NCBI GenBank assembly: GCA_002813105.2
Contig: CP017966.2
Coordinates: 558,001 to 622,000, forward strand
Length of the DNA: 64,000 nt
Reading direction: 5' to 3'
DNA from: Methanosarcinales archaeon Met12
Lineage (GTDB): Archaea > Halobacteriota > UBA148 > JAJOKI01
Shown piece after piece: positions 43,523 through 51,940 of this stretch (within the stretch, counting starts at the first letter, position 1; every line of letters starts with the position of its first letter). The notes below the pieces were generated by a model that worked only from the letters and a program-made list of their open reading frames with translations, was not told where the DNA came from and did no database searches. A program made the translations under genes and the position numbers.

Positions 43523-43741
43523 ATGGATGTGAACAGTATCGAGCGCCGAATATGTGGTGCAAAACATATGGCCATACTTGCAGATGATTTAGATGATGGT
43601 ATAGGCAAGACAACGAGAGATGCTGGAGCTGGCAGGCACTGCGTCATGGTGTACCGTTGTGGATGCGGCAAACTGATAGACAGCAGTGACAAATTCTGCT
43701 CTTTTTGTGGGCACCAGCTGGAATGGCATGAAATAAGATGA
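43523..43741 (+). CDS. small zinc-ribbon protein
   Basis: A 72-residue protein whose last 30 residues form a treble-clef or zinc-ribbon: VYRCGCGKLIDSSDKFCSFC followed by GHQLEWHEIR, with two C-x-C/C-x2-C knuckles. The N-terminal half is helical and polar. It could be a transcription or RNA-associated adaptor. It is followed by the two short ORFs at 43766-44235 on the same strand. Confidence 0.65.
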   Translation: MDVNSIERRICGAKHMAILADDLDDGIGKTTRDAGAGRHCVMVYRCGCGKLIDSSDKFCSFCGHQLEWHEIR

Positions 43742-43765
43742 ATCTTAAAGAGCATGGCGATGTAA

Positions 43766-44056
43766 ATGGCGCAAAAGACCTATGACATTGGGATTCGTGG
43801 CAGGACATACCCACTCAGAAAGGAGCTAAAGGAGCTTGGCCTGTGGTGGGACAGGAGTACATACAAGTGGGTAGGATTGACCGTCGAATACGAACGAATG
43901 ACACAGATACGCCGGTTTGCGTGGAAAGTAGGCCTGCACCTAAATGTCAGAGAGACGAACATGAAGATGGGAAGATATATTTCATTATTGCGCCATGGTC
44001 AGCAGACTCTAAAGGCATATGCGGCCATAAACGCGTTCCATGGCTCTGGAAGTTGA
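43766..44056 (+). CDS. small DUF5710-like protein (N-terminal part)
   Basis: A 96-residue frame. The first 65 residues read MAQKTYDIGIRGRTYPLRKE, LKELGLWWDRSTYKWVGLTV and a helical continuation, similar in pattern to small DUF5710-type domains that carry YPVK..LK.LGGRWD...K.W. The last 28 residues look non-native and overlap a better-looking stretch in another frame (see 43843-44235). One gene broken by a shift near 43960 is possible. Confidence 0.5.
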   Translation: MAQKTYDIGIRGRTYPLRKELKELGLWWDRSTYKWVGLTVEYERMTQIRRFAWKVGLHLNVRETNMKMGRYISLLRHGQQTLKAYAAINAFHGSGS

Positions 44057-44235
44057 ATGAAATCTTGATAGTCAATGCTGGAACCGCTACGACAAGACAG
44101 GTTAAGGCGAGGATAACATCGTCTTTCAATATAATGGAAGTCGGCGAGGAGGGACGTGTCGTCAGGCGAATCTCTTCTAAAACCATCGAGGAAGTGGTGT
44201 TTTACAATGGAATCTCTCAAAAGCCCATGAGATGA
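43843..44235 (+). CDS. hypothetical protein, overlapping frame
   Basis: The first 45 residues overlap the previous ORF and look like a shadow, but from GKIYFIIAPWSADSKGICGH through LWKLNEILIVNAGTATTRQV to ISSKTIEEVVFYNGISQKPM the composition is protein-like. It may be the true C-terminal part of the DUF5710-like gene after a frameshift, or a separate gene with an unrecognised start. Function is unknown. Confidence 0.35.
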   Translation: MVGQEYIQVGRIDRRIRTNDTDTPVCVESRPAPKCQRDEHEDGKIYFIIAPWSADSKGICGHKRVPWLWKLNEILIVNAGTATTRQVKARITSSFNIMEVGEEGRVVRRISSKTIEEVVFYNGISQKPMR

Positions 44236-44238
44236 TTG

Positions 44239-44279
44239 TCTATATAGTCTATATTGTTCTATATATTCTATATGGGATA
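44239..44279 (+). promoter_or_regulatory. four-fold TCTATAT operator array upstream of pstS
   Basis: TCTATATAG, TCTATATTG, TCTATATAT and TCTATATGG start at 44239, 44248, 44258 and 44267, i.e. every 9-10 bp, about one turn of DNA. The final unit continues as TCTATATGGGATA, matching 43457-43470. The array is 55-95 nt upstream of the pstS start and may be a phosphate-responsive operator for the AbrB-PhoU regulator. Confidence 0.5.
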
Positions 44280-44333
44280 TTATTATATATTAGTAGTGCA
44301 AACAAATATGTAATAGTTAAAAGGAGGATAAAC

Positions 44334-45043
44334 ATGAACAAAAAAATAGTGGCATTAGTAGTAGCAGTAGGAATGATAATGTCAATCGTAGCAGGATGTA
44401 TCAATGTTCCAGAGGCTCCCATAGAGGCTCCAGGACTAACAGGCACACTGGTAATAGCAGGATCTACTTCGGTGGCGCCTATAGCTGAGGAACTAGCCAG
44501 GGCATTTGAAGCGATACACCCTGAGGTACGAATCGATGTACATAGCACAGCATTGTGGCGATAGTCCATCCTGCCAATCCAGTCATTGATCTGACGACAG
44601 AACAGCTTCGACAGATATATGCTGGGGAGATCACCAACTGGAGAGAGGTCGGCGGAAGAGATGCACCGATTATGGTCATAACCAGAGAAGAAGGCTCAGG
44701 AACAAGGGGTGCATTTGAGGACATGGTAATGGATGATAACCCTATTTTCCCCGGCGCTATCACTATGGTGGGGGCAGGCGGTGTTAAAGCTGCTTTGGTC
44801 GGTGCTGAACGTGGAATCGCCTACATCTCATTATGGGGTGTAGATGAGACCGTAAAAGTAGTTAAGATAGATGGAGTTATGCCGACTGCCGAATCAGTGC
44901 TGGCAGGCGATTTTGGAATCGCAAGACCATATATATTCCTGACCTTGGGTGAAGAAGTGCTCGAAAGGGCGTTCATAGACTTTGTCTTAAGCGACGCTGG
45001 CCAGGATATAATCAGAGAAAAAGGACTTGTGCCGGTTCGCTAA
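44334..45043 (+). pseudogene. pstS: phosphate-binding protein PstS, internally deleted and frameshifted
   Basis: The start MNKKIVALVVAVGMIMSIVA followed by GCINVP is a lipoprotein signal peptide with a lipobox Cys, and AAAAGGAGG lies just before the ATG. Family residues continue: TLVIAGSTSVAPIAEELARA and VRIDVHS. Then the frame shifts, and after a gap of about 60-70 residues relative to other PstS proteins (where the GGSSAGIKA-type phosphate loop belongs) homology resumes with VAIVHPANPVIDLTTEQLRQ, ITREEGSGTRGAFEDMV and a normal C-terminus. The protein should not bind phosphate. The junction lies near 44550. Confidence 0.8.
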
Positions 45044-45062
45044 AAGCCACCAAAAACAGTAT

Positions 45063-45122
45063 TATCGCTCACTATCACTACAACACCAATATGTGGGTGG
45101 TGGTTGAGCGATAGAGTTTTTT
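45063..45122 (+). terminator. intrinsic-terminator-like hairpin between pstS and pstC
   Basis: TATCGCTCA (45063-45071) pairs perfectly with TGAGCGATA (45105-45113), with further partial pairing of CAACACCA with TGGTGGTTG inside, followed by TTTTTT at 45117-45122. It may reduce read-through into pstCAB or stabilise the upstream transcript. Confidence 0.55.
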
Positions 45123-45174
45123 ATTCTAAAACTATGATATAATCTAAGGGGAAGCAATAGAGGGTTAAGCAAAG

Positions 45175-46029
45175 ATGTATCGCCATTATAAGGAACGAAT
45201 TGTCAAGTCCGTCTTATTCATAAGCGCACTTGCTGCTATTTTTGTCCTCGGTCTTATTACGGTGGTTATTTTCAGCGAAGGTTTGCCACTTATAGCCAAA
45301 GTTGGACTTTTTGATTTCATTCTTGGAGCTGAATGGCGACCGTTGGCAGGAATATTCGGGATCGCCCCCATGATAGTTGGTACTTTTTATGTTATCTGTG
45401 GTGCTATGCTGCTTGGTGTGCCTCTGGGGATCGCCTGTGCTATATTTTTGGCTGAAATCGCACCTAAAAGAATAAGGTCGGTGATTAGACCCTCCATCGA
45501 ACTATTGCTTGGAATCCCTTCGGTGGTATATGGCTTCTTTGGGCTGGTGATACTTGTTCCAATAATAAGAGAGCATTTTGGTGGACCTGGCTTTAGCATA
45601 TTGGCTGGCTCAATTATACTGGCAATAATGTTATTGCCTACGGTTATCGCCGTATCTGAAGATGCTATTCGTTCAGTGCAGCGTACCTATAAAGAAGCAT
45701 CATTAGCATTGGGGGCAACTCATTGGCAGACCATTAGAAACGTTATTTTGCCTGCCGCACGCTCCGGTATTACGGCAGGGGTGATTCTTGGTTTTGGGCG
45801 CGCTATAAGTGAAACCATGGCCGTCATAATGGTCTTGGGCAATGCCCCAATCTTTCCGCGGTCCATATTAGATCCGGTAAGGGCGCTTACTGCTAACATT
45901 GCTTTGGAGATGGCTTACGCCACCGGAGATCACCGTCAAGCATTATTTGCCACCGGAATTATCTTGTTCGTAGTAATATTGCTCTCTATTTCCTTAATCA
46001 ACATAGTACAAAAGAGGGATATGGCATGA
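45175..46029 (+). CDS. pstC: phosphate ABC transporter permease PstC
   Basis: A 284-residue inner membrane permease with six predicted helices. The cytoplasmic coupling loop is [20 protein letters not shown], the EAA-type motif that contacts Pst[14 protein letters not shown] and [20 protein letters not shown] are conserved PstC segments. Its stop overlaps the pstA start by 4 nt. With pstA it forms the phosphate channel. Confidence 0.92.
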   Translation: MYRHYKERIVKSVLFISALAAIFVLGLITVVIFSEGLPLIAKVGLFDFILGAEWRPLAGIFGIAPMIVGTFYVICGAMLLGVPLGIACAIFLAEIAPKRIRSVIRPSIELLLGIPSVVYGFFGLVILVPIIREHFGGPGFSILAGSIILAIMLLPTVIAVSEDAIRSVQRTYKEASLALGATHWQTIRNVILPAARSGITAGVILGFGRAISETMAVIMVLGNAPIFPRSILDPVRALTANIALEMAYATGDHRQALFATGIILFVVILLSISLINIVQKRDMA

Positions 46030-46850
46030 ATTCAGGTAAAATTGCGATGGGCGTATTGTGGGCTTCTGGCCTGATAACGCTCGCTATTTTAGTCATTGTG
46101 ATTGGCCATATACTTCTGAATGGTATGGGCATGATAAGCATAGAGTTCTTGCTGGATTCGCCGCGAGCTTTGGGGCGAGAAGGTGGCATATTTCCAACAA
46201 TAATCGGAACAATAGCTCTGGTAGTAGTAGCTCTAGTGATAGCGACACCAATTGGGGTGGGTGGTGCGATATATTTGGCTGAGTATACACACCGGGGTAC
46301 CATAACTAAAATAATCAGAGCAGGGGCAGAATGTTTAGCTGGCATACCATCTATCTTGTTTGGTCTGTTTGGGTTCGCTTTTTTTGTTATTTTTTTGGGA
46401 TTCGGGTGGTCAATTCTATCGGGCGGATTGACCGTGGCATGTATGATTTTGCCAATGATTCTCAGGACCACTGAAGAGGCTTTAAAAGCCGTGCCTAACT
46501 CATACCGAGAGGGCAGTCTATCTTTAGGAGCGACTAAATGGCAAACTATACAAAATGTTGTCTTAAAAAGTGCTGCCGCAGGCATATTTACAGGCATAAT
46601 ATTGGGAGCGGGGAAGGTTGCCGGGGAGACGGCAGCAATCATGCTCACTGCCGGCAGCGCTCTAAGACTGCCAACATCGTTGTTCGACTCAGTTAGGCCA
46701 ATGTCATTTCATTTATATATATTGGCCATGGAAGGGTTATCTATGGAACGTGCCTATGGTACTGCTGCAGTATTAGTTTTGACTGTGCTGTTCATAAATC
46801 TCACTGCAAACTTGATTATGAGATACTATACCAGGGCTCTAAGGGGATAA
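46026..46850 (+). CDS. pstA: phosphate ABC transporter permease PstA
   Basis: A 274-residue permease paralogous to PstC. The coupling segment is [20 protein letters not shown], followed by [20 protein letters not shown], the conserved PstA GETA stretch. Hydrophobic helices span the rest. It overlaps pstC by 4 nt and is followed after 2 nt by a small membrane protein that is not usual between pstA and pstB. Confidence 0.92.
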   Translation: MNSGKIAMGVLWASGLITLAILVIVIGHILLNGMGMISIEFLLDSPRALGREGGIFPTIIGTIALVVVALVIATPIGVGGAIYLAEYTHRGTITKIIRAGAECLAGIPSILFGLFGFAFFVIFLGFGWSILSGGLTVACMILPMILRTTEEALKAVPNSYREGSLSLGATKWQTIQNVVLKSAAAGIFTGIILGAGKVAGETAAIMLTAGSALRLPTSLFDSVRPMSFHLYILAMEGLSMERAYGTAAVLVLTVLFINLTANLIMRYYTRALRG

Positions 46851-46852
46851 AA

Positions 46853-47326
46853 ATGAAACGAGAAAGTTTACGGGTAAGTTTTGCAAGCGTTCTGGTGATT
46901 TCTTTGATAGCGATTGGCCTTTTATCGATAACTATACAATACAAAATCATGATGGGACCTACCCTCATCCTCCTGGCACTTTTATCGCTAATTCCTCTAA
47001 AACTCGCCGGAAGAACGATAAAATCATGTTCAGCCGACATCGTATTTGGCTCGGTTGATACCTTCTTCCTGGGAATCGCCGCTCTTATAGGCGCGAGTTT
47101 TGCAGGGGTTCTGGGGGCAATTGTTGGGGCAGCTGCGGGTGATGCCATCACCGATGGATTTGCAGGTTTATGGGAGGGAAGAGTGGCGCAATACTTGAGA
47201 GAACATGGAATTGAGGAAGCTAGAACTCCCCTGTCGGCGTCTCTCGGCAAAATGTCCGGGTGCTTTCTGGGAATCGGGGTGCTGTTGACATTGGTCTGGA
47301 CAATTAGGGATGTGAGATTATTATGA
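46853..47326 (+). CDS. small membrane protein inserted in the pst operon
   Basis: A 157-residue protein with two N-terminal hydrophobic helices, a Gly/Ala-rich helical hairpin ([40 protein letters not shown]) and a C-terminal hydrophobic helix. It begins 2 nt after pstA and overlaps pstB by 4 nt, so it is tightly co-translated. Not a standard Pst component; it could modulate the channel or have another role in phosphate transport. I do not recognise a named family. Confidence 0.65.
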   Translation: MKRESLRVSFASVLVISLIAIGLLSITIQYKIMMGPTLILLALLSLIPLKLAGRTIKSCSADIVFGSVDTFFLGIAALIGASFAGVLGAIVGAAAGDAITDGFAGLWEGRVAQYLREHGIEEARTPLSASLGKMSGCFLGIGVLLTLVWTIRDVRLL

Positions 47327-48084
47327 CCACAAACAAAATGGAGACAGCAAATCTAAGCCTCTGGTATGGGGGGCATCAAGCTCTGACGGATGTGAGCATT
47401 AAGATTAAGAAGAATATGGTTACCGCACTGATTGGGCCATCTGGCTGCGGGAAAACGACGTTCATAAGGGCGTTAAACCGCATGAATGACCTGATAGATG
47501 GTGTGCGCATCACGGGAGGCGTTTTGCTCGATGATGTAAATATATATAGCGACCATATAGATGTGGTGCAGCTCAGAAAACGAGTTGGCATGGTTTTTCA
47601 GCAGCCAAATCCATTTCCGATGAGCATCTACGACAATGCGGCATATGGTCCAAGAATCCATGGGATAAAAGATAGGGAAAAGTTAGATGAAATAGTGGAG
47701 AGAAGTATAAAAGAGGCGGCCCTGTGGGAGGAAGTAAAAGATAGATTAAACAAACCTGCGCTGAAATTGTCTGGCGGTCAGCAGCAGAGGCTCTGTATTG
47801 CGAGAGCCCTGGCAGTAGAGCCAGAAGTTATATTAATGGACGAGCCCTGCTCCGCATTGGACCCGAATGCCACCTCTAAAATAGAGGACCTGATTCAGGA
47901 CCTTAAAAAAGAATATACCATCGTAATCGTGACACACAACATGCAGCAGGCGGCAAGGGTATCAGACTATACCGCATTCTTCTTTACTAAAGGGGAATTA
48001 ATAGAGTATGGGCCGACTTCTAAAATCTTCGAAAGTCCACAGGATAAACGCACTGAGGATTATATAACCGGGAAATTTGGATAA
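47323..48084 (+). CDS. pstB: phosphate ABC transporter ATP-binding protein PstB
   Basis: A 253-residue ATPase: Walker A in [21 protein letters not shown]-loop region [20 protein letters not shown], signature [20 protein letters not shown], Walker [21 protein letters not shown] and the His switch in [12 protein letters not shown]. All catalytic residues are present. It overlaps phoU by 8 nt. Confidence 0.95.
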   Translation: MTTNKMETANLSLWYGGHQALTDVSIKIKKNMVTALIGPSGCGKTTFIRALNRMNDLIDGVRITGGVLLDDVNIYSDHIDVVQLRKRVGMVFQQPNPFPMSIYDNAAYGPRIHGIKDREKLDEIVERSIKEAALWEEVKDRLNKPALKLSGGQQQRLCIARALAVEPEVILMDEPCSALDPNATSKIEDLIQDLKKEYTIVIVTHNMQQAARVSDYTAFFFTKGELIEYGPTSKIFESPQDKRTEDYITGKFG

Positions 48085-48754
48085 GGGGGCGATGTCGATG
48101 ATAAGGAAAACGTATCATCAGAGTTTAGAGGAATTAAAACAAGACGTTTTAAAAATGGGGGATATGGCCAAAAAGGCAATTCACGATTCCGTCCAATCTC
48201 TGGCTAAGCAGGACAAGGAATTAGCTGCCAAAGTCATTGAAGAGTACGATCCCCTGGTCGATAAGATGGAGTTTGAGATAGAGAACAAATGCATGAAACT
48301 GATAGCACTACAGCAGCCGATGGCAGGGGACCTGAGGGTTATCGGTACTTGTATGAAGATGATAACAGACCTGGACAGGATGAGCGACCTTGCCACAAAT
48401 ATTGCCGAAATCACGCTTGCAACGGCTGACAAACCATTGGTTAAGCCGCTCATCGATATCCCGCGCATGTCTGAGCTCACATTGGAAATGCTGGAAGACA
48501 GCTTAAAAGCATTTGCAACGTATGACGCCAGGTTGGTGGGAAGCGTATCAGATAAAGATGATATAGTGGATGCGTTATATGACCAGGTTCGCAGGGAATT
48601 GATAACTCTCATGATCGAAGACCCACACACGATTGGCGGCGCATCTCATCTCTCATTTGCAGCGAGCCACATAGAGAGAATGGCAGACCATGCATGCAAT
48701 ATTGCTGGCAGGGTCGTCTACATGGTTACCGGTGAAAGGGTAAAATTGGGGTAA
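48077..48754 (+). CDS. phoU: phosphate-signalling protein PhoU
   Basis: A 225-residue protein of two three-helix bundles: [40 protein letters not shown] (the metal-binding E/D-x3-D-type repeat) and [20 protein letters not shown]. It is the last gene of the pst operon and should damp uptake when phosphate is ample. It is convergent with AMMECR1 (28-nt overlap of coding ends). Confidence 0.9.
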   Translation: MDKGAMSMIRKTYHQSLEELKQDVLKMGDMAKKAIHDSVQSLAKQDKELAAKVIEEYDPLVDKMEFEIENKCMKLIALQQPMAGDLRVIGTCMKMITDLDRMSDLATNIAEITLATADKPLVKPLIDIPRMSELTLEMLEDSLKAFATYDARLVGSVSDKDDIVDALYDQVRRELITLMIEDPHTIGGASHLSFAASHIERMADHACNIAGRVVYMVTGERVKLG

Positions 48755-49343
48755 TTTTCTTTTCCACAACCGCTCCATTCGGCTCAACCTCGGCAAAAAT
48801 CTGACCTTCGAATGTGTAGACATTCACTCTTTCATCCAGCCACATGTCTGGCGTCAGCCCTGTCTTGATGCACGTCTGGGATAAAAATTTTTTTGCATCA
48901 AAGCGGTATTCGGTCGCCACCTGAGGGAGCAACAGGCCAGAAAGCGTGGCAAACTTTACAAGCAGTCCATGTTTGCCAATTTGTATTTTCTCAGGCCGTT
49001 CATTTGCCTTGCCCTCTATTAATTTGGGCGGTGCGAGTATCGTAATCTCTATCGTAATCTCCTTCAATTCGTTTATTTGAACGGGAGAAAACCGCGGATC
49101 CCTAACTGCAGCGCTTATGGCGGAATCCACGATAGCATCACCAAGGAACATATCTGGATATGGCTGGCCGATGCAACCTCGCAAACCCTCTTTGTGTAGT
49201 GTTACAAATACCCCTCTCTTCTCCATGAACTTTCCGGAAAGCCTCGGTGATATTGTGGTACGTTCGTTTAAATATCCCTCAATCGCTTCTCTAGCGAGTT
49301 TTATCGCAAGTTCGCCATCTTTTAATCTTAACATGTTGTTCAT
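48726..49343 (-). CDS. AMMECR1-domain protein
   Basis: About 205 residues from MNNMLRLKDGELAIKLAREA (the ORF extends further upstream without support and would run towards the RNase P RNA). The AMMECR1 hallmark is LRGCIGQPYPDMFLGDAIVD (LRGCIG motif), followed by FSPVQINELKEITIEITILA and VATEYRFDAKKFLSQTCIKT. The family is found in archaea, bacteria and eukaryotes. Its biochemical role is unresolved. It is divergent from the RNase P RNA gene. Confidence 0.88.
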   Translation of the reverse strand: MNNMLRLKDGELAIKLAREAIEGYLNERTTISPRLSGKFMEKRGVFVTLHKEGLRGCIGQPYPDMFLGDAIVDSAISAAVRDPRFSPVQINELKEITIEITILAPPKLIEGKANERPEKIQIGKHGLLVKFATLSGLLLPQVATEYRFDAKKFLSQTCIKTGLTPDMWLDERVNVYTFEGQIFAEVEPNGAVVEKKITPILPFHR

Positions 49344-49403
49344 GACTCCTCGGTTATGTTTAAAAGTTACGAAAGGTATATGATTCTTCTGGATAATAAC
49401 AAC

Positions 49404-49812
49404 TTGTGAGAGAGGAAGGGCGGCTGCCGACACCTTTTCCGTCAACGCTTTTGCGCTTGCCTCGAATCAGAGATTCGCAGGCAGTTTCAGATATTCCATC
49501 TGGAACAAGCGGAAAAGGGTTGTTGAGGAAAGTCCCCCCACCATCTGGACATATGAGTGTGTGCAAGCACACAAGGCGAGAGTCTTGGCTCTGGAACAGA
49601 AACGATACCACGCTACACCAATGCGATGATTCGAGTATGGGAATCGCTTTTGCGATTTTTGACGATGAGGTCGTGCATGTCGTGGCTGGAACGGCGAAAC
49701 CTCGTAGGTGCAAGCCAAAGATGGGCAGATAAGGAGTCCAGCCGATGCCCAAAGTATGGCGCTTAGATGAATGCCGCTGAAACAGAAGGGGGCTTACTCC
49801 CCTCACTCACAA
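49404..49812 (+). ncRNA. rnpB: RNase P RNA (archaeal type A)
   Basis: About 409 nt that matures tRNA 5' ends. Conserved regions are in place: GAGGAAAGTCC (CR I) near 49525, ACAGAAACGATACC near 49596, and ACAGAAGGGGGCTTA (CR V) near 49782, which pair to form P4. The termini TTGTGAG (49404-49410) and CTCACAA (49806-49812) close helix P1, which sets the boundaries. A TATA-like GGTATATGA lies about 25 nt upstream. Several apparent ORFs in this stretch are chance frames. The gene is divergent from AMMECR1. Confidence 0.93.
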
Positions 49813-49996
49813 TGACTTTTAAGGGATTAAAAATAGAAGTAAACGCTTTAAATCATAGAGGGCAATCTTTCTAAGAGCAGATTATAACCCCAAAATAAAC
49901 CTAAACATCGCTTTAAATAAACAATAGAATTTAAAGTAAAACAGGAAAAGCCACAAACCAAAACATTTAAATATATGGTGAAATAACCATAATATT

Positions 49997-50569
49997 ATGG
50001 TAAAAAGGAATAATATTGAGATTATTAAAGTATTGATAGAGAAACAGGAAGAGGAGCTTAACATAGCCAAGATAGCCAAATATTCTGGAATTGATTATAA
50101 AAATGCCTATCTGACAATCAGAAATCTTGAAAAAGAAGGATTGATAACTCTGAAATCATTTGGCAAAAATAAAAAAGCAACTCTGAACAAGAAGATTCAT
50201 CCTCTTATTTTTGAAGCAGAATACAAAAGAAAAGAAGATTTGTTTAGGAACAAAGATTTTTTGGTGCTTCACAGGAGACTCTTTGAATTGCCGTTCCTAT
50301 TTATAGCCCTGTTGTTCGGCTCCCATGTTAACGGAAAAGAAACAAAACATTCGGACATTGATTTATTGATTATAGGTGGAGATGAAAAAGAGATTCAATC
50401 AGTTATCTCTTTATGGCCTGAAAAAATTCATTTAACGTTTGTAACCTATAAAGAGTTTATTCATATGGCAAAAACTAAGGAATTTACAGTAGTAAGCGAA
50501 GCTATTAAAAATAACATAATTTTAATTGGAATAGAAGAATATTACAGGTTGTTGGAAAATGCTGAGTGA
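49997..50569 (+). CDS. winged-helix + MNT nucleotidyltransferase (TA-type)
   Basis: A 190-residue protein. Residues 1-65 form a winged-helix domain (EIIKVLIEKQEEELNIAKIA, then LEKEGLITLKSFGKN). Residues 95-160 are a MNT nucleotidyltransferase: ALLFGSHVNGKETKHSDIDL with GS and D-x-D. The HTH could autorepress the operon. It overlaps the HEPN gene by 11 nt. This domain order (HTH-MNT) is distinct from the MntA modules in the glycan region. Confidence 0.75.
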   Translation: MVKRNNIEIIKVLIEKQEEELNIAKIAKYSGIDYKNAYLTIRNLEKEGLITLKSFGKNKKATLNKKIHPLIFEAEYKRKEDLFRNKDFLVLHRRLFELPFLFIALLFGSHVNGKETKHSDIDLLIIGGDEKEIQSVISLWPEKIHLTFVTYKEFIHMAKTKEFTVVSEAIKNNIILIGIEEYYRLLENAE

Positions 50570-51098
50570 AAAAAGGATAAATGAAGCTGAGAGCAATGTT
50601 AAATCCTACTTAGCAGAAGGACTATTGAAAAAAACAAGAGTAGAAAATAATGTTATAAATATCTTTTTAAATAATGCAAAAGAAAGTCTGCGAGTTGCTG
50701 AAGAAATTCAAAAAAGAGGACTTTCTGATTTATGGACTATTGTCTGCTCCTATTATGCTATGTTCTATTATGCCAATGCTGTTCTTTCAACATATGGTTA
50801 TAAAGTTGGAGAAAAAATTGTTCATAAAGTTACAGCCGATGCGTTGATAGTTTACGTTAGGAAAAAACTAAAAGAATCTTTAATTGAGAATTATGAAGAA
50901 ACAAAAGAAGAAGCATTAAATTTAGCAGGCATAAGGGCTGACCAAATAATTGAATCTTTTGATTTTGAGAGGAGCAAGAGAGGGATGCTTCAGTATAAAA
51001 CAGTTGAATTTGAAAAGAAATCCAAAGCAAAAACTTCATTGCAAAGAGCAAAAGAATTTGCAAAAGAGATGGAAAAATTAATGGTTGGTGAAAGGTAA
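50559..51098 (+). CDS. HEPN-domain protein (MNT partner)
   Basis: A 179-residue helical protein. Recognisable segments are NNAKESLRVAEEIQKRGLSD, WTIVCSYYAMFYYANAVLST and FDFERSKRGMLQYKT near the C-terminus. The SYYAMFYYANA helix is typical of HEPN proteins, but the R-x4-H motif is not evident, so toxin activity is uncertain. It starts within the upstream HTH-MNT gene, confirming the module. Confidence 0.72.
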   Translation: MLSEKRINEAESNVKSYLAEGLLKKTRVENNVINIFLNNAKESLRVAEEIQKRGLSDLWTIVCSYYAMFYYANAVLSTYGYKVGEKIVHKVTADALIVYVRKKLKESLIENYEETKEEALNLAGIRADQIIESFDFERSKRGMLQYKTVEFEKKSKAKTSLQRAKEFAKEMEKLMVGER

Positions 51099-51099
51099 A

Positions 51100-51407
51100 A
51101 TGCCAATCCCAAAAGAAATCATAGACAACAGTGAAGGAAACAAATTAATTAGTTTCCTGAATGATGATTCAATAGAAAAGTTTTGGGAACCTCTAAAGAA
51201 TAAACTTATATATATATTCCTCAAATCAAGAAAAGACTGCAAGTATCAAGACGCATTTGGAGGCAATATATAAAGGTTAATAACTGGAAGAGACTGATTA
51301 AAGAAGTAAGCAATTTCTTGATGGAAAAGGGAGTATTCAAGAAAAGTATCGTAGAGTCGTTTGATAAATCAAAATTACAGTTAATAACAATAGATTTTGT
51401 TTCGTGA
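51100..51407 (+). pseudogene. relic of a larger gene, frameshifted
   Basis: From ATG 51100: MPIPKEIIDNSEGNKLISFL, DDSIEKFWEPLKNKLIYIFL, stopping at 51273. One nucleotide shift near 51265 restores YIKVNNWKRLIKEVSNFLME, KGVFKKSIVESFDKSKLQLI to a stop at 51407. The start pattern (IIDNSEGNKLIxFLN) reminds me of large helicase-like proteins, but the body is missing, so this is a deleted remnant fused to another piece. Function is not assignable. Confidence 0.5.
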
Positions 51408-51456
51408 TAAAGTAAACGGAGGACCAATACGCCTTTAAGGGGTTCATTAAATATAT

Positions 51457-51771
51457 CTATCCCCCACTCACCACTTTCAAGACCCTTAATTCGCCTGCTT
51501 CTACAACATCATCCAGTGGTACTGGAACCCCATTTTTTAGAACGACGACAATTTCTGGATTTAGATTGAAGCCCAGGAGCATATCATCATACCTCGTCTT
51601 TGCAGAAACGTCAAAACGTTTTGTTGCACCGCCTGGCAAAATTACAGTCACTTTCGTGTGATCTTTTATCCCCTCCGACCCTTCCAGATTTTCTCTCATA
51701 AGCTTCCCCTCTATCTCTCTCTGTTTTTTTGCACCTTTTCGCTCGGCATCTTTCTTTTTATACTTGGACAT
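51457..51771 (-). CDS. ubiquitin-like/MoaD-type protein with C-terminal Gly-Gly
   Basis: A 104-residue protein. A basic N-terminal extension (SKYKKKDAERKGAKKQREIE) precedes a ubiquitin-like beta-grasp domain: TKVTVILPGGATKRFDVSAK, NLNPEIVVVLKNGVPVPLDD, VVEAGELRVLKVVSGG. The terminal GG is required for adenylation and transfer by E1-like enzymes, so this is a SAMP/ThiS/MoaD-like sulfur carrier or protein modifier. It lies upstream of, and opposite to, tRNA-Ser. A role in tRNA thiolation or protein conjugation is plausible but unproven. Confidence 0.75.
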   Translation of the reverse strand: MSKYKKKDAERKGAKKQREIEGKLMRENLEGSEGIKDHTKVTVILPGGATKRFDVSAKTRYDDMLLGFNLNPEIVVVLKNGVPVPLDDVVEAGELRVLKVVSGG

Positions 51772-51829
51772 GATAAACCTTTCAAACGTACACTCGATAG
51801 CTATTTAAATTTAGTGTTTTTAGATATAT

Positions 51830-51915
51830 GCCGGGATGGCAGAGCGGACTAACGCGGCAGGCTCGAGACCTGTTGTCTCATTCGAGACACTTGGGTTCAA
51901 ATCCCAATCCCGGCG
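51830..51915 (+). tRNA. tRNA-Ser(CGA)
   Basis: 86 nt with acceptor stem GCCGGGA/TCCCGGC, discriminator G, T-arm TTGGG-TTCAAAT-CCCAA, a long variable arm typical of class II tRNA, and anticodon CGA at 51864-51866 in the loop CTCGAGA. No intron and no encoded CCA. A TTTAAATT box lies 20-27 nt upstream. The open frame that begins inside the tRNA belongs to the radical SAM gene downstream. Confidence 0.95.
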
Positions 51916-51940
51916 CTCACTTCGTCTGCTGGCGGAAGAA

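Noticed and set aside
45186-46648. Long minus-strand ORFs opposite pstC and pstA
   Set aside because: Pro/Ile-rich shadows of hydrophobic membrane-protein codons; the plus-strand genes have full motifs.
49404-49812. Several ORFs of 60-150 codons on both strands
   Set aside because: They lie wholly or mostly within RNase P RNA, whose conserved regions and P1 helix are clear.
51836-51940. Radical SAM gene starting inside tRNA-Ser
   Set aside because: The first 35 codons of that frame are the tRNA itself; the ATG at 51941 matches the start pattern of the paralogues better.
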